Below, piece after piece: positions 44,962-52,916 of a stretch of DNA of 64,000 bases. The stretch is from an uncultured Muribaculaceae bacterium. GTDB lineage: Bacteria > Bacteroidota > Bacteroidia > Bacteroidales > Muribaculaceae. The translations under genes and the position numbers were made by a program. The DNA is taken from assembly GCA_910583525.1 (NCBI GenBank), contig CAJTXL010000013.1, forward strand, positions 1 through 64,000. The letters are read 5' to 3'. The notes under the pieces were generated by a model. The model was not told the DNA's origin. It did no database searches and saw only the letters and a program-made list of their open reading frames with translations. Numbering within the stretch: position 1 is the first letter of the stretch; the number at the start of each line of letters is the position of its first letter.

Positions 44962-45869
44962 TTCTTTGATGCTTGGTTTGCGGCGCGGAATGCCCCCATG
45001 AGGTAGTCGGCGTCGAGTTCGGTAGCGAGTACTTTGCGGCGCGAGTTCAGAAATACGAACAGCGGTGTCGAGCGCAGGTCGAAGTAGTCGTATGCCTCGG
45101 GCATCGCAACCACCGTCCACTCTTTCGGAGCGGCGTCTTTGGCCTTTTGCCAGTTTTCGTCGTCGGGTTCGCCGGGATATATGCTCACAACGACGAGCTC
45201 GCCGCGCTCAATGAGTTCGCGCGTGTTGGGGTCGGCTCCGAGGCGTATGCGTGCCATGGTGCAGTCCATGCAGTCGGGGTCGTTGAAGAACAGCAGTATG
45301 GAGCCTTTGCCGGAGATGTCGGCGAGCGAGCCTTTGGAGCCGTCGGCGTTGACAAAGGGTATGTCGGGCATGTTAGAGCCGACGCTGCTGCTTTCGATTA
45401 TTTTAGCGTGGGCCTCAAACCGGGCTTTGTCGGCTTTCTTGATTTTTTTGTTGCTCGCGGCGGCTTTGGCGAAAGGAAGATAAAGCTCGGTCGAGCGTAT
45501 TTGTGCCGTGTCGCTGTAGAGCCAGTTTTCGGCCATTGTGGCGAGCTGTAGCGTTTCAGGGCCTTTTTTCGAGAAGCGTGCCATAAGACGGTCGATGGCA
45601 TGGTGGACGGTGTCGGCCGTTGCGTGCGGCATTATTGAAATCCAGTCGCCGAAAGCGCGGTTTAGTTTGTCGGGCTTGGTGAATGCCGTGCCGAAGTTGC
45701 AGCGGTCCCAGAAGCGCGATACGATATAGTCGCAACGCGGCTGAAGGGCCATCATCGTGTCGGGCGCGACGGGATATATGAAAAGGTCGCCCGAAGCGGC
45801 TTCGGCCCGTTGGGACAGTCCTGAAACGAGGGCAAAGAGGATTAGTATGCTGCTGAAAAATTTTTTCAT
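44958..45869 (-). CDS. Exported DUF5106/thioredoxin-fold protein
   Basis: 303 residues: signal peptide (about 1-24, AEA), a helical DUF5106-like region (about 35-160), then a thioredoxin-like fold (about 170-300). The active-site region reads DPDCMDCTMARIRL: the cysteines are CxxC-spaced (C-M-D-C), so disulfide chemistry is possible. A following cis-Pro segment, STPLFVFL, is present. First gene of the eight-gene run, with its own full-consensus promoter. The start at 45869 (MKKFFSS) is preferred over 45893 and 45899 because it begins the signal peptide. Confidence 0.8.
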   Translation of the reverse strand: MKKFFSSILILFALVSGLSQRAEAASGDLFIYPVAPDTMMALQPRCDYIVSRFWDRCNFGTAFTKPDKLNRAFGDWISIMPHATADTVHHAIDRLMARFSKKGPETLQLATMAENWLYSDTAQIRSTELYLPFAKAAASNKKIKKADKARFEAHAKIIESSSVGSNMPDIPFVNADGSKGSLADISGKGSILLFFNDPDCMDCTMARIRLGADPNTRELIERGELVVVSIYPGEPDDENWQKAKDAAPKEWTVVAMPEAYDYFDLRSTPLFVFLNSRRKVLATELDADYLMGAFRAANQASKK

Positions 45870-45906
45870 TGTTGTGCTGTCTTTGTCTGCCATAGGCAAT
45901 AACGCA

Positions 45907-45938
45907 CAAAATTAGCAAAAATGTTGTAGAAGCACAAA
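45907..45938 (-). promoter_or_regulatory. Promoter for the DUF5106-mnmA-kdsA run
   Basis: On the minus strand: TTTG (45938-45935), 20 nt, TAATTTTG (45914-45907), leader of about 33 nt. This is the only clear promoter found for the eight genes down to 38040. Confidence 0.8.
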
Positions 45939-45978
45939 TAAAAAATCGGCGCGACAGCCGTTGTGCGGAGCCGCGCCG
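45938..45978 (-). terminator. Rho-independent terminator after ferritin gene
   Basis: Minus strand: CGGCGCG (45978-45972) pairs with CGCGCCG (45953-45947), followed by ATTTTTTAT. It sits between ferritin and the next promoter, whose -33 element it almost touches. Confidence 0.75.
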
Positions 45979-46001
45979 TAGGGTTCGGATGGTGTCGCAG
46001 A

Positions 46002-46520
46002 TTATTTTGCGGCCAGGGGTGCCGGCACGTTGTATACGCGCGACGCGAGCTCCTGGTCGAGCATGTAGAGTGCGAGACCGTCGCCTGCAATGAGTTTGAG
46101 GCGGTCGATGAGGTTGTGGGCGGTCTCTTCTTCTTCGACCTGCTCAGATACGAACCAGTCGAGTTTGCCGCGTGTGGCATAGTCGTGCTCCTGTTCGGCG
46201 AGGGCGTAGAGGGCGTTTATCATTGCGGTCACCTTTTCTTCGTGTTCGAGGGTGTGCTCGAAGGCTTCGAGAGGCGACTCCCAGCTTGTGGGTACGGCGT
46301 CGATGGCTTTCAGCTCTACACGTCCGCCGCGAGAGAGAAGGTAGTTGATGAAGATTTCGGCATGTGCCTGTTCTTCTTTGAATTGGATGCGGAACCAGTT
46401 GGCTATGCCCTGATGGCCTTCGGCTTCAGAGTGCATGCCCATTGCGAGATAGAGATATGCCGACCAGAATTCGGCGTTGATTTGCTGATTGATAGCGTCT
46501 TGAATTTTAGGACTTATCAT
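46002..46520 (-). CDS. Ferritin (bacterial non-heme)
   Basis: 172 residues, a four-helix ferritin of FtnA type. Iron-site ligands are visible: the glutamate in NQQINAEFWSAYLYLA, the ExxH pair in FKEEQAHAEIF, and the glutamates in FEHTLEHEEKVTAM and SEQVEEEETAHNL. It stores iron and limits oxidative damage. Its start is 29 nt from the stop of the ArnT-like gene upstream, with no -7 box there, so it may ride on that transcript or use a promoter inside the upstream gene. Confidence 0.94.
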   Translation of the reverse strand: MISPKIQDAINQQINAEFWSAYLYLAMGMHSEAEGHQGIANWFRIQFKEEQAHAEIFINYLLSRGGRVELKAIDAVPTSWESPLEAFEHTLEHEEKVTAMINALYALAEQEHDYATRGKLDWFVSEQVEEEETAHNLIDRLKLIAGDGLALYMLDQELASRVYNVPAPLAAK

Positions 46521-46549
46521 AGTTGACAGTGTTTATGTTAAGTTATACG

Positions 46550-48154
46550 TTATTTTTTTACTGCGAGGCCGATTGCGTGCCTATGGTCGGCGGAGCGTTC
46601 GAGCAGCGGCTCGAATGTGAAGTCGCGCCCAAGGCCGGTTGTGTCGGCATACATGGGGAAAAGCACGAGTGTGCCTGCCGGTTCTTTGGCGGCTTGGCTG
46701 AGTTCGTCGATTGCACGCATACGGTCGTTGAGATAGTAGTTCAACGAATAGAAGCGGTATTCGGTTCCGGGGTTCAGCGACAGTATTTTTGCAGTCGGGT
46801 CGGCTGTCAGCCTCTGCAAGGCTTTCATGTCGCTTTTGGGGTTTAGGATTGCCGGCATGCCTATGGCTATGTAGGCGACATATAGTGCCCATATTATAGC
46901 GCACAAATGGCCTATAGGGCTATGGCGGTTGACAAACCATGCTATGCCGAAGGCAAACGGCAGGGCGAGTATGGCGTAGCCCCACCAGGGTATTGCCTCG
47001 GTCGGAAGCGAGGGTATTGGCCATATTTGTATGGTGGCCAAAGCAAGTGGAGCCAAGACGGCAAGGACGGCCATGAACCATGTGAAGAAACGCACTGCTT
47101 TAGCTGCGGCCTTGCTGTCGATGACCGACGCTATTCCGTAACATATGAAAGGATATGCCGGAAGGAGATAGACCGAGCGCTTGCTTGCCGGTATGCAGTA
47201 GAAGCCTATGATGAGCACTGCGGCTACAAGCGACAGCAGCGCCGCCGACGATAGCCGAGAGCCGTGTTGCGGCCTGCGTCTCGCGAAGCATGCGGCCAAC
47301 AGGAGCACCGTCCATGGCAACAGGCCTGCGATGAGGGTGACGAAGTTGTACCAGAAGGGCTTGATGTGGCTGTCGTAGGACATCGTGCCTGTGAGGCGCC
47401 CTATATTTTCTTCGTACATCAGGTCGGCAAACTCTTTTCCTCCTTGCTGATATGCGGCGATATACCACCATGATGTGAGCGCCAGGGCTGCGGCCGCAAG
47501 GCCGAGCATTTTGAAGAGGGTCGGGAAGAATTTATCGTGGCGCAACAGTCGGTATACGCCCATGACGAAGCACGGCAGCAATGCCCCTACAGGGCCTTTT
47601 GTCAATGTGGCGCATGTGAGCAACAGGAGCACGGCGAGGTAGAGCCATCCTTTTCGCTTCGGGGAGTGTTCACGGATGTGGTACATCAGGTAAATTGCGC
47701 CTACCATGCAGGCTGTCAGCACCATGTCGAGGCGGCATGCCACCGATGCGCGGAACACTTCGAAGCATCCGATGGTAACGAATGAGAATATCATTGCGAA
47801 GCGTGTGCCGCGTTCGCGTGCGGCCCAAACGTATCCGCCCATTACCATCGCGATTGAAGCGAGTGCCGACGGCAGACGCGATAGATATTCGGTTACCACA
47901 CCGCCGTTGAACAGCCATGCGAAAGCGGCTATGAGCCAACCCATGAATGGCGGCTTGTAGGGGATGTCTCCGCCGTAGTTCTCGGGCAAAATCCAGTTGC
48001 CGCTTTGTAGCATAGACACTGCCACGATGGCTTCGCGCGGTTCTCCTTTTGAGTAGAACAGCGTCTCTCCGAGCCACGGGAGAAGCAGAAGGCACAGGGC
48101 GACAAACACTACCGAAGCGCCGCCGGGAATATAGGATTGAGAACGTCGGAACAT
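46550..48154 (-). CDS. ArnT-like glycosyltransferase, family 39
   Basis: 534 residues with about 12 membrane helices. The first periplasmic loop has YSKGEPREAIVAVSML, the acidic-Arg motif of the PMT/ArnT superfamily, and the following PYKPPFMGWLIA matches as well. ArnT moves amino-arabinose to lipid A; related Bacteroidota enzymes have other lipid-linked donors, so substrate is open. The start is taken as ATG 48154 (MFRRSQSY): the promoter box ends 4 nt before it, so the earlier in-frame start at 48172 lies upstream of the transcript. Confidence 0.83.
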   Translation of the reverse strand: MFRRSQSYIPGGASVVFVALCLLLLPWLGETLFYSKGEPREAIVAVSMLQSGNWILPENYGGDIPYKPPFMGWLIAAFAWLFNGGVVTEYLSRLPSALASIAMVMGGYVWAARERGTRFAMIFSFVTIGCFEVFRASVACRLDMVLTACMVGAIYLMYHIREHSPKRKGWLYLAVLLLLTCATLTKGPVGALLPCFVMGVYRLLRHDKFFPTLFKMLGLAAAALALTSWWYIAAYQQGGKEFADLMYEENIGRLTGTMSYDSHIKPFWYNFVTLIAGLLPWTVLLLAACFARRRPQHGSRLSSAALLSLVAAVLIIGFYCIPASKRSVYLLPAYPFICYGIASVIDSKAAAKAVRFFTWFMAVLAVLAPLALATIQIWPIPSLPTEAIPWWGYAILALPFAFGIAWFVNRHSPIGHLCAIIWALYVAYIAIGMPAILNPKSDMKALQRLTADPTAKILSLNPGTEYRFYSLNYYLNDRMRAIDELSQAAKEPAGTLVLFPMYADTTGLGRDFTFEPLLERSADHRHAIGLAVKK

Positions 48155-48158
48155 GCCG

Positions 48159-48190
48159 CAAAGATAATTCACTTGTCGATATTATGCAAA
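48159..48190 (-). promoter_or_regulatory. Promoter for the ArnT-like gene, adjacent to the ATG
   Basis: Minus strand: TTTG (48190-48187), 20 nt, TATCTTTG (48166-48159). The box ends 4 nt before the ATG at 48154, predicting a leaderless or nearly leaderless mRNA. Confidence 0.75.
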
Positions 48191-48247
48191 AAAATATTTA
48201 GAGTGGCGGCATCGCTAAAATAAAGTTGTATAAAAAGGTGTCGGGCA

Positions 48248-48279
48248 TCTGTCAATTACAGAAAATTTTCGTAAATTTG
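48248..48279 (+). promoter_or_regulatory. Promoter for enolase
   Basis: TCTG (48248-48251, one mismatch to TTTG), 20 nt, TAAATTTG (48272-48279). Leader of about 65-70 nt. Confidence 0.75.
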
Positions 48280-48350
48280 CGGCAAGATAGCGAACGACAA
48301 GTTTCTGCAAATATAAAACACAACATACCAAGTTATTAAGTAACAGTATT

Positions 48351-49643
48351 ATGAAAATCGAAAAAATCATCGGACGTGAGGTGCTCGATTCGCGCGGCAA
48401 CCCCACCGTAGAAGTAGACGTAATCCTCGAATCCGGCGCTTTCGGCCGTGCATCCGTTCCTTCGGGCGCATCGACAGGCGTAAACGAAGCTCTTGAGCTT
48501 CGCGACGGCGACAAGAGCCGTTATATGGGCAAGGGCGTGCTCAAAGCCGTGGCTAATGTCAACGGCCCCATCGCAGCCGCTCTCGTAGGCATGAGCGCCC
48601 TCGACCAAATCGCCATCGACGAGACCATGCTTGCTCTCGACGGCACCGATACCAAGAGCAACCTCGGTGCAAACGCCATCCTCGGCGTTTCGCTTGCCGT
48701 TGCCAAGGCTGCCGCAAACTATCTCGACCTGCCCCTCTACAAATATATCGGCGGCTGCAACACTTACGTTCTTCCCGTGCCGATGATGAACATCATCAAT
48801 GGCGGTGCTCACTCCGACGCCCCCATCTGTTTCCAGGAATTCATGATTCGTCCTATCGGCGCAACTTCTTTCAAAGAAGGCATCCGCATGGGCACCGAAG
48901 TGTTCCACAACCTCAAGAGCGTACTCAAAGCCCGCGGCCTCAGCACTGCAGTAGGTGACGAAGGCGGCTTCGCTCCCACTCTCGAAGGCACTGAAGATGC
49001 CCTCAACGTAATCATACAAGCTATCGAAAAAGCCGGTTATGTTCCCGGCAAGGACGTTACCATCGGCCTCGACTGCGCTTCGTCGGAGTTCTACAAAGAC
49101 GGCGTATACGACTACACCTGGAAACAGGGCGCCAACGCTCCCAAACTCTCCAGCAAAGAGCAGGCTGACTTCCTCAAGAAGCTCGTCGACGAATTCCCCA
49201 TCGACTCGATTGAAGACGGTATGGCAGAAGGCGACTGGGAAGGTTGGAAAATCCTCACCGACCTTATCGGCGACCGTTGCCAGCTCGTAGGCGACGACCT
49301 TTTCGTTACCAACGTAAAATATCTCGAAAAAGGCATCGAACTCGGCTGCGCAAACTCTATTCTCGTGAAAGTAAACCAAATCGGTTCGCTCACCGAAACT
49401 CTCCGCGCCGTAGAACTCGCACAGCGTAACGGTTACACCGCCGTTATTTCGCACCGTTCGGGCGAAACCGAAGACGCTACCATCGCCGACATCGCCGTTG
49501 CTACCAACGCCGGCCAAATCAAGACCGGTTCGGCAAGCCGCTCCGACCGTATGGCCAAATACAACCAGCTCCTCCGCATTGAAGAGGAACTTGGCTCGGC
49601 TGCACGCTATGGCTACGGCAAAAAGACCCGTCGCGCTGAATAA
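48351..49643 (+). CDS. eno: Enolase
   Basis: 430 residues, standard enolase. Conserved parts include SRGNPTVEVDV, ASTGVNEALELRDGD, VGDEGGFAP, QLVGDDLFVTN, KVNQIGSLTE and SHRSGETEDATIAD (metal and catalytic residues). It converts 2-phosphoglycerate to phosphoenolpyruvate. Codon choice is strongly biased to C-ending codons (CTC, AAC, GCC), unlike its neighbours, which fits very high expression. It has its own promoter and its own terminator. Confidence 0.98.
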   Translation: MKIEKIIGREVLDSRGNPTVEVDVILESGAFGRASVPSGASTGVNEALELRDGDKSRYMGKGVLKAVANVNGPIAAALVGMSALDQIAIDETMLALDGTDTKSNLGANAILGVSLAVAKAAANYLDLPLYKYIGGCNTYVLPVPMMNIINGGAHSDAPICFQEFMIRPIGATSFKEGIRMGTEVFHNLKSVLKARGLSTAVGDEGGFAPTLEGTEDALNVIIQAIEKAGYVPGKDVTIGLDCASSEFYKDGVYDYTWKQGANAPKLSSKEQADFLKKLVDEFPIDSIEDGMAEGDWEGWKILTDLIGDRCQLVGDDLFVTNVKYLEKGIELGCANSILVKVNQIGSLTETLRAVELAQRNGYTAVISHRSGETEDATIADIAVATNAGQIKTGSASRSDRMAKYNQLLRIEEELGSAARYGYGKKTRRAE

Positions 49644-49676
49644 TCAGTAGTGATTATCCTACAATAACCTCATTCA

Positions 49677-49725
49677 AGGGGTGTGCCAAAGACAATGTAT
49701 GTGGTTGGCGCACCCCTGTTTTTTT
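49677..49725 (+). terminator. Rho-independent terminator after eno
   Basis: AGGGGTGTGCCAA (49677-49689) pairs with TTGGCGCACCCCT (49705-49717; one G-T pair), then a run of seven T (49719-49725). Confidence 0.9.
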
Positions 49726-49737
49726 ACATTTCTTATA

Positions 49738-50727
49738 ATGGGCAATGAAAAACAGGCATCACGGCCGATGGTGAGCGTGGCGATGATAGCCTATAACAAG
49801 GCCGATGTCATTGGTGATGCCATAAAGGGTGTTGTCAGCCAATGGGCCCCGTTTGAAATAGAACTCATAATTGTCGACGATGCGTCGACCGACACGACAT
49901 ATGCCGTAGCGTCGGAGTGGGCACGCCGCTACCCCGACATAATCAAGCTTTACCGCAATGCCGCAAACAAGGGCTTGCAGGCCAATTACGTCGAGGCTTT
50001 CAGCCACTGCCGTGGTAAATATCTCGCCGTGTGCGATGCCGATGATTATTGGATCTACCGTCGCAAACTTGCCGTGCAGGTCGGTTATATGGAGCGGCAT
50101 CCCGAATGTGCGCTCACGTTCCACCGGGTGGTGAACTACTATGAGAAGGACGGCACCATGAGTCTCAGCAACGGCGGTCAGCGGCGCGACTGTGACATCA
50201 TTGCCCTGAGCCGCAGCAATTTCATCACCAACCTGTCGGTGGTCTACCGTAAAGATTTGGTCGATTTGACGCGGCTTCCGTCGTGGATACTCGACGACCG
50301 TTCGCCCGACTATGCCATGCACATGCTCTATGCCCGTCATGGGAACATACATTATTTCCGCCGTCCCATGGGTGTGTACAGAATAGGCGCGTCGGGCGCA
50401 TGGAGCCTTACGGAGCGTTACCGGCGCCTTGAAATGTCGCTCAGTGTGCGAGAGCATCTGCTCGACACCTTTGGCGACATGCCCGATGTGGTTTCGGGAC
50501 TTGAACGTTCGGTGCGCGATATTTTGGTCGCCATGGTCTCTGCCGCCGGAGATGACGATGCGCGGCGTTCGTATGCTTTGGGCAAACTTAGACAGCGTTT
50601 TCCCGATTTTGACGAGGCTGCGATACAGCAGTACGGGACTGCTGTGGCGACGCAATCTTCTGTAAAAAAACTACTTACATTTATCAGAGCATCGGTTTCG
50701 CGCCTGCTGCCCCTGCCTAAGCCTTGA
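49738..50727 (+). CDS. Glycosyltransferase family 2
   Basis: 329 residues. The GT-A fold opens with PMVSVAMIAYNKADVIGDAI, then the DDASTD motif (IIVDDASTDTTYA) and the DxD metal motif in CDADDYW. It lacks membrane helices. It adds a sugar to an envelope polysaccharide, donor unknown. Start at 49738 (MGNEKQ): an upstream in-frame start at 49681 falls inside the eno terminator. Its 3' end overlaps that of the convergent EamA gene by 11 nt. Confidence 0.88.
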   Translation: MGNEKQASRPMVSVAMIAYNKADVIGDAIKGVVSQWAPFEIELIIVDDASTDTTYAVASEWARRYPDIIKLYRNAANKGLQANYVEAFSHCRGKYLAVCDADDYWIYRRKLAVQVGYMERHPECALTFHRVVNYYEKDGTMSLSNGGQRRDCDIIALSRSNFITNLSVVYRKDLVDLTRLPSWILDDRSPDYAMHMLYARHGNIHYFRRPMGVYRIGASGAWSLTERYRRLEMSLSVREHLLDTFGDMPDVVSGLERSVRDILVAMVSAAGDDDARRSYALGKLRQRFPDFDEAAIQQYGTAVATQSSVKKLLTFIRASVSRLLPLPKP

Positions 50728-51631
50728 CGGCCCGCTGCGGTGCGGCCTTGCTGATTGTCACCAGCCAAACGCCGGCGAAAATCAATGCGACTGCAAGTAT
50801 CTTGGAGGGTGTGAAGCTGTCGAGGCCGAGCCATATGCCGACTGCCGAGGCCACAACAGGCTGAACGTAGTTGTACATGCCCACGAGCGTTGGGCGGAGC
50901 GCTTTCTGCCCGACCATCACGAGGATGTATGAGCCGAAAGTCGAGCCTACAACCACATATGCAATGCCGCAGGCTTCGGCCGCGCTCATTTGGTGCCAAG
51001 GCGTGGCAACGATGGTGGAGATGGAGAAGGGGAGCACCGCTATGGCGGCGAATAAGAACATCCATTTCATCAGAGTCACCAAGGAGTAGCGACGGATGAA
51101 GTTCTTATATAAGGTAAGGTATAACGCATAGCTGAATTGTGCGCAGAATACGAGTGTGTCGCCGAGTGCCGGTTTCGAGCCTGAAACGGCGTGTGATGCC
51201 GTACCCAAAACCAGCAGTAGCGCTCCCGAAGCACCGAGGGCTATGCCTGCGATTTTCTTTACGGTAATAGGCTCTTTCAGAAACAATGCCGCGAGCACCA
51301 TAACCCACATAGGCATTGTGGTGGTTATTATAGATGCCTCGCCGGGCGAGGTCAGTCCGACACCGAAAATGAAGCATCCCTGGTTGCACACGATGCCGAG
51401 CATGGCGGCGCCGGCAAGCCTGAGCAGGTCGGATGTCGGGACGTGTTCTTTGGGTAGAAAGAGCGACAAGAGCCAGAAGAGGGCTGCTGCGCCGACAATC
51501 CTGAAATCGGTCAGTAAAAGAGGTGTCACCACGGCTCCGGCCAATACCATTTTAGCGATGGGTGACATCAGACCCCACAGGAGATTTGCGCCGAACATCG
51601 ACAGATGCCCTCTGATTTGTGTCCTATCCAT
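50717..51631 (-). CDS. EamA/DMT-family transporter
   Basis: 304 residues with ten predicted membrane helices in two EamA repeats (second repeat from about residue 150). NLLWGLMSPIAKMVL and GLTSPGEASIITTTMPMW are typical. Members export or import amino acids and small metabolites; the substrate cannot be read here. Convergent with the GT2 gene. Its promoter overlaps that of the divergent mscS-type gene. Confidence 0.85.
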   Translation of the reverse strand: MDRTQIRGHLSMFGANLLWGLMSPIAKMVLAGAVVTPLLLTDFRIVGAAALFWLLSLFLPKEHVPTSDLLRLAGAAMLGIVCNQGCFIFGVGLTSPGEASIITTTMPMWVMVLAALFLKEPITVKKIAGIALGASGALLLVLGTASHAVSGSKPALGDTLVFCAQFSYALYLTLYKNFIRRYSLVTLMKWMFLFAAIAVLPFSISTIVATPWHQMSAAEACGIAYVVVGSTFGSYILVMVGQKALRPTLVGMYNYVQPVVASAVGIWLGLDSFTPSKILAVALIFAGVWLVTISKAAPQRAVKA

Positions 51632-51653
51632 TTGTTGAAGAAGAATTGATGCG

Positions 51654-51661
51654 CAAAGTTA
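51654..51661 (-). promoter_or_regulatory. Promoter -7 box for the EamA gene
   Basis: Minus strand TAACTTTG. A good TTTG at -33 is not seen. It lies within 10 nt of the -33 element of the opposite mscS promoter. Confidence 0.6.
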
Positions 51662-51666
51662 CAACT

Positions 51667-51698
51667 TTTGCACAAGGCGAAAAAATTTCGTAGCTTTG
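51667..51698 (+). promoter_or_regulatory. Promoter for the mscS-HTCS pair
   Basis: TTTG (51667-51670), 20 nt, TAGCTTTG (51691-51698). Full match; leader of about 25 nt before ATG 51729. Confidence 0.8.
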
Positions 51699-51728
51699 TA
51701 ATTGTTATTCCAAAGACCGATAGAAACG

Positions 51729-52913
51729 ATGCTTGAAACCGTAAGGCCATTTCTGAACAGCCATATAAGCGGGCCCTGGAGCGCCGCTCTTATAAACCTG
51801 ATATTGCTTGTGGGCATATTCATGGTGTCGATAGCTGTCTATTACCTCACCAAGTGGCTGCTTCGTGCCGTAGAAGCCATCGTTCTCCGCAGCCCCACCA
51901 GCTGGGACGACGACCTGTTAAATCCGTCTTTTATGCGTGCCGTGTCGCAGCTGTCGCCTGCCATGGCCGTGCGTTGGCTCATTCCCGGCCTTTTCGGCGA
52001 GACGGTCGAGTCGGTGCACTGGCTGTCGGCTCTTACGTCGCTTTACATTGTATGGGCCATAGTGCGTATGTTCGTGATATTTGTCGGCAATCTGTACACG
52101 GCTTTTCTTCGTCGTCCCAAACTGAGGGGATATGCGGTGAAGGGCGTCTTCCAGATGGTGAAGCTGATTTTTATCGGCATCGGCGTGATTGTCGGTCTCA
52201 GCATACTTATAAACCGCAGTCCGGCGACCATTCTGACGGCGCTCGGCGCTTCGGCGGCAGTTCTGATGTTGGTTTTTCAGGACACTATACTCGGCCTTGT
52301 GGCGTCGGTGCAGCTCACCGCGAACAAGATGCTGAAACGCGGCGACTGGATTGAAGCCGATAACAGCGGCATAAACGGTGAGGTGCTTGAGGTGACGCTT
52401 ACGTCGGTGAAAGTGCGCAATTGGGACAATTCGGTGTCGACCATTCCGCCATATTCGCTTATAAAAGGTTCTTTCCGCAATTATCAGCCGATGCGTTCTT
52501 CGGGAGGACGCCGGGTGGTTCGTCCTATTTACATAGACATGAACACCGTGCGTTTCTGTTCTGCCGCCGAACTTTCGCATCTCGATGAAATAGGATGGCT
52601 CGAAGGGCTTGGCGTAGACCCAAGCTCGCGGATTGTGAACCTGCAGCTTCTGCGTCTCTACCTTGATGCTTATCTCGGCCGCCATCCCGAGGTCAATCAA
52701 CAGCTTACCTATATGGTACGCCAGCTTGAACCTACGCCGTCGGGCTTGCCACTTGAGCTGTATTTCTTTATCCGCAATGTAGAGTGGAAGGCGTTCGAAG
52801 GCATTGCAAGCGATATTTTCGACCATGTCTATGCCGTCGTGCACGAGTTCGGTCTGAGCATCTACCAGACACCGGCCGGTACAGATTTGGAACGTGTCAA
52901 CCAAAGGACGTAA
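51729..52913 (+). CDS. MscS-family mechanosensitive channel
   Basis: 394 residues: about four membrane helices (residues 20-45, 70-90, 100-120, 140-175), the pore-lining TM3 segment with TALGASAAVLMLVFQDTILG, then the cytoplasmic beta domain (KRGDWIEADNSGINGEVLEV) and C-terminal region. It should open under membrane tension and release solutes. Larger than E. coli MscS (286) and close to the YbdG/MscM-like group. ATG 51729 is preferred over a TTG at 51702. The HTCS gene begins 3 nt after its stop. Confidence 0.88.
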   Translation: MLETVRPFLNSHISGPWSAALINLILLVGIFMVSIAVYYLTKWLLRAVEAIVLRSPTSWDDDLLNPSFMRAVSQLSPAMAVRWLIPGLFGETVESVHWLSALTSLYIVWAIVRMFVIFVGNLYTAFLRRPKLRGYAVKGVFQMVKLIFIGIGVIVGLSILINRSPATILTALGASAAVLMLVFQDTILGLVASVQLTANKMLKRGDWIEADNSGINGEVLEVTLTSVKVRNWDNSVSTIPPYSLIKGSFRNYQPMRSSGGRRVVRPIYIDMNTVRFCSAAELSHLDEIGWLEGLGVDPSSRIVNLQLLRLYLDAYLGRHPEVNQQLTYMVRQLEPTPSGLPLELYFFIRNVEWKAFEGIASDIFDHVYAVVHEFGLSIYQTPAGTDLERVNQRT

Positions 52914-52916
52914 GCT

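Noticed and set aside
44962..45120. Upstream extension of mnmA
   Set aside because: Would overlap the preceding gene by about 160 nt and lengthen MnmA beyond its family; ATGA start at 44961 fits.
49681..49737. Earlier start for the GT2 gene
   Set aside because: Lies inside the eno terminator; the GT2 fold begins at 49759 onwards.
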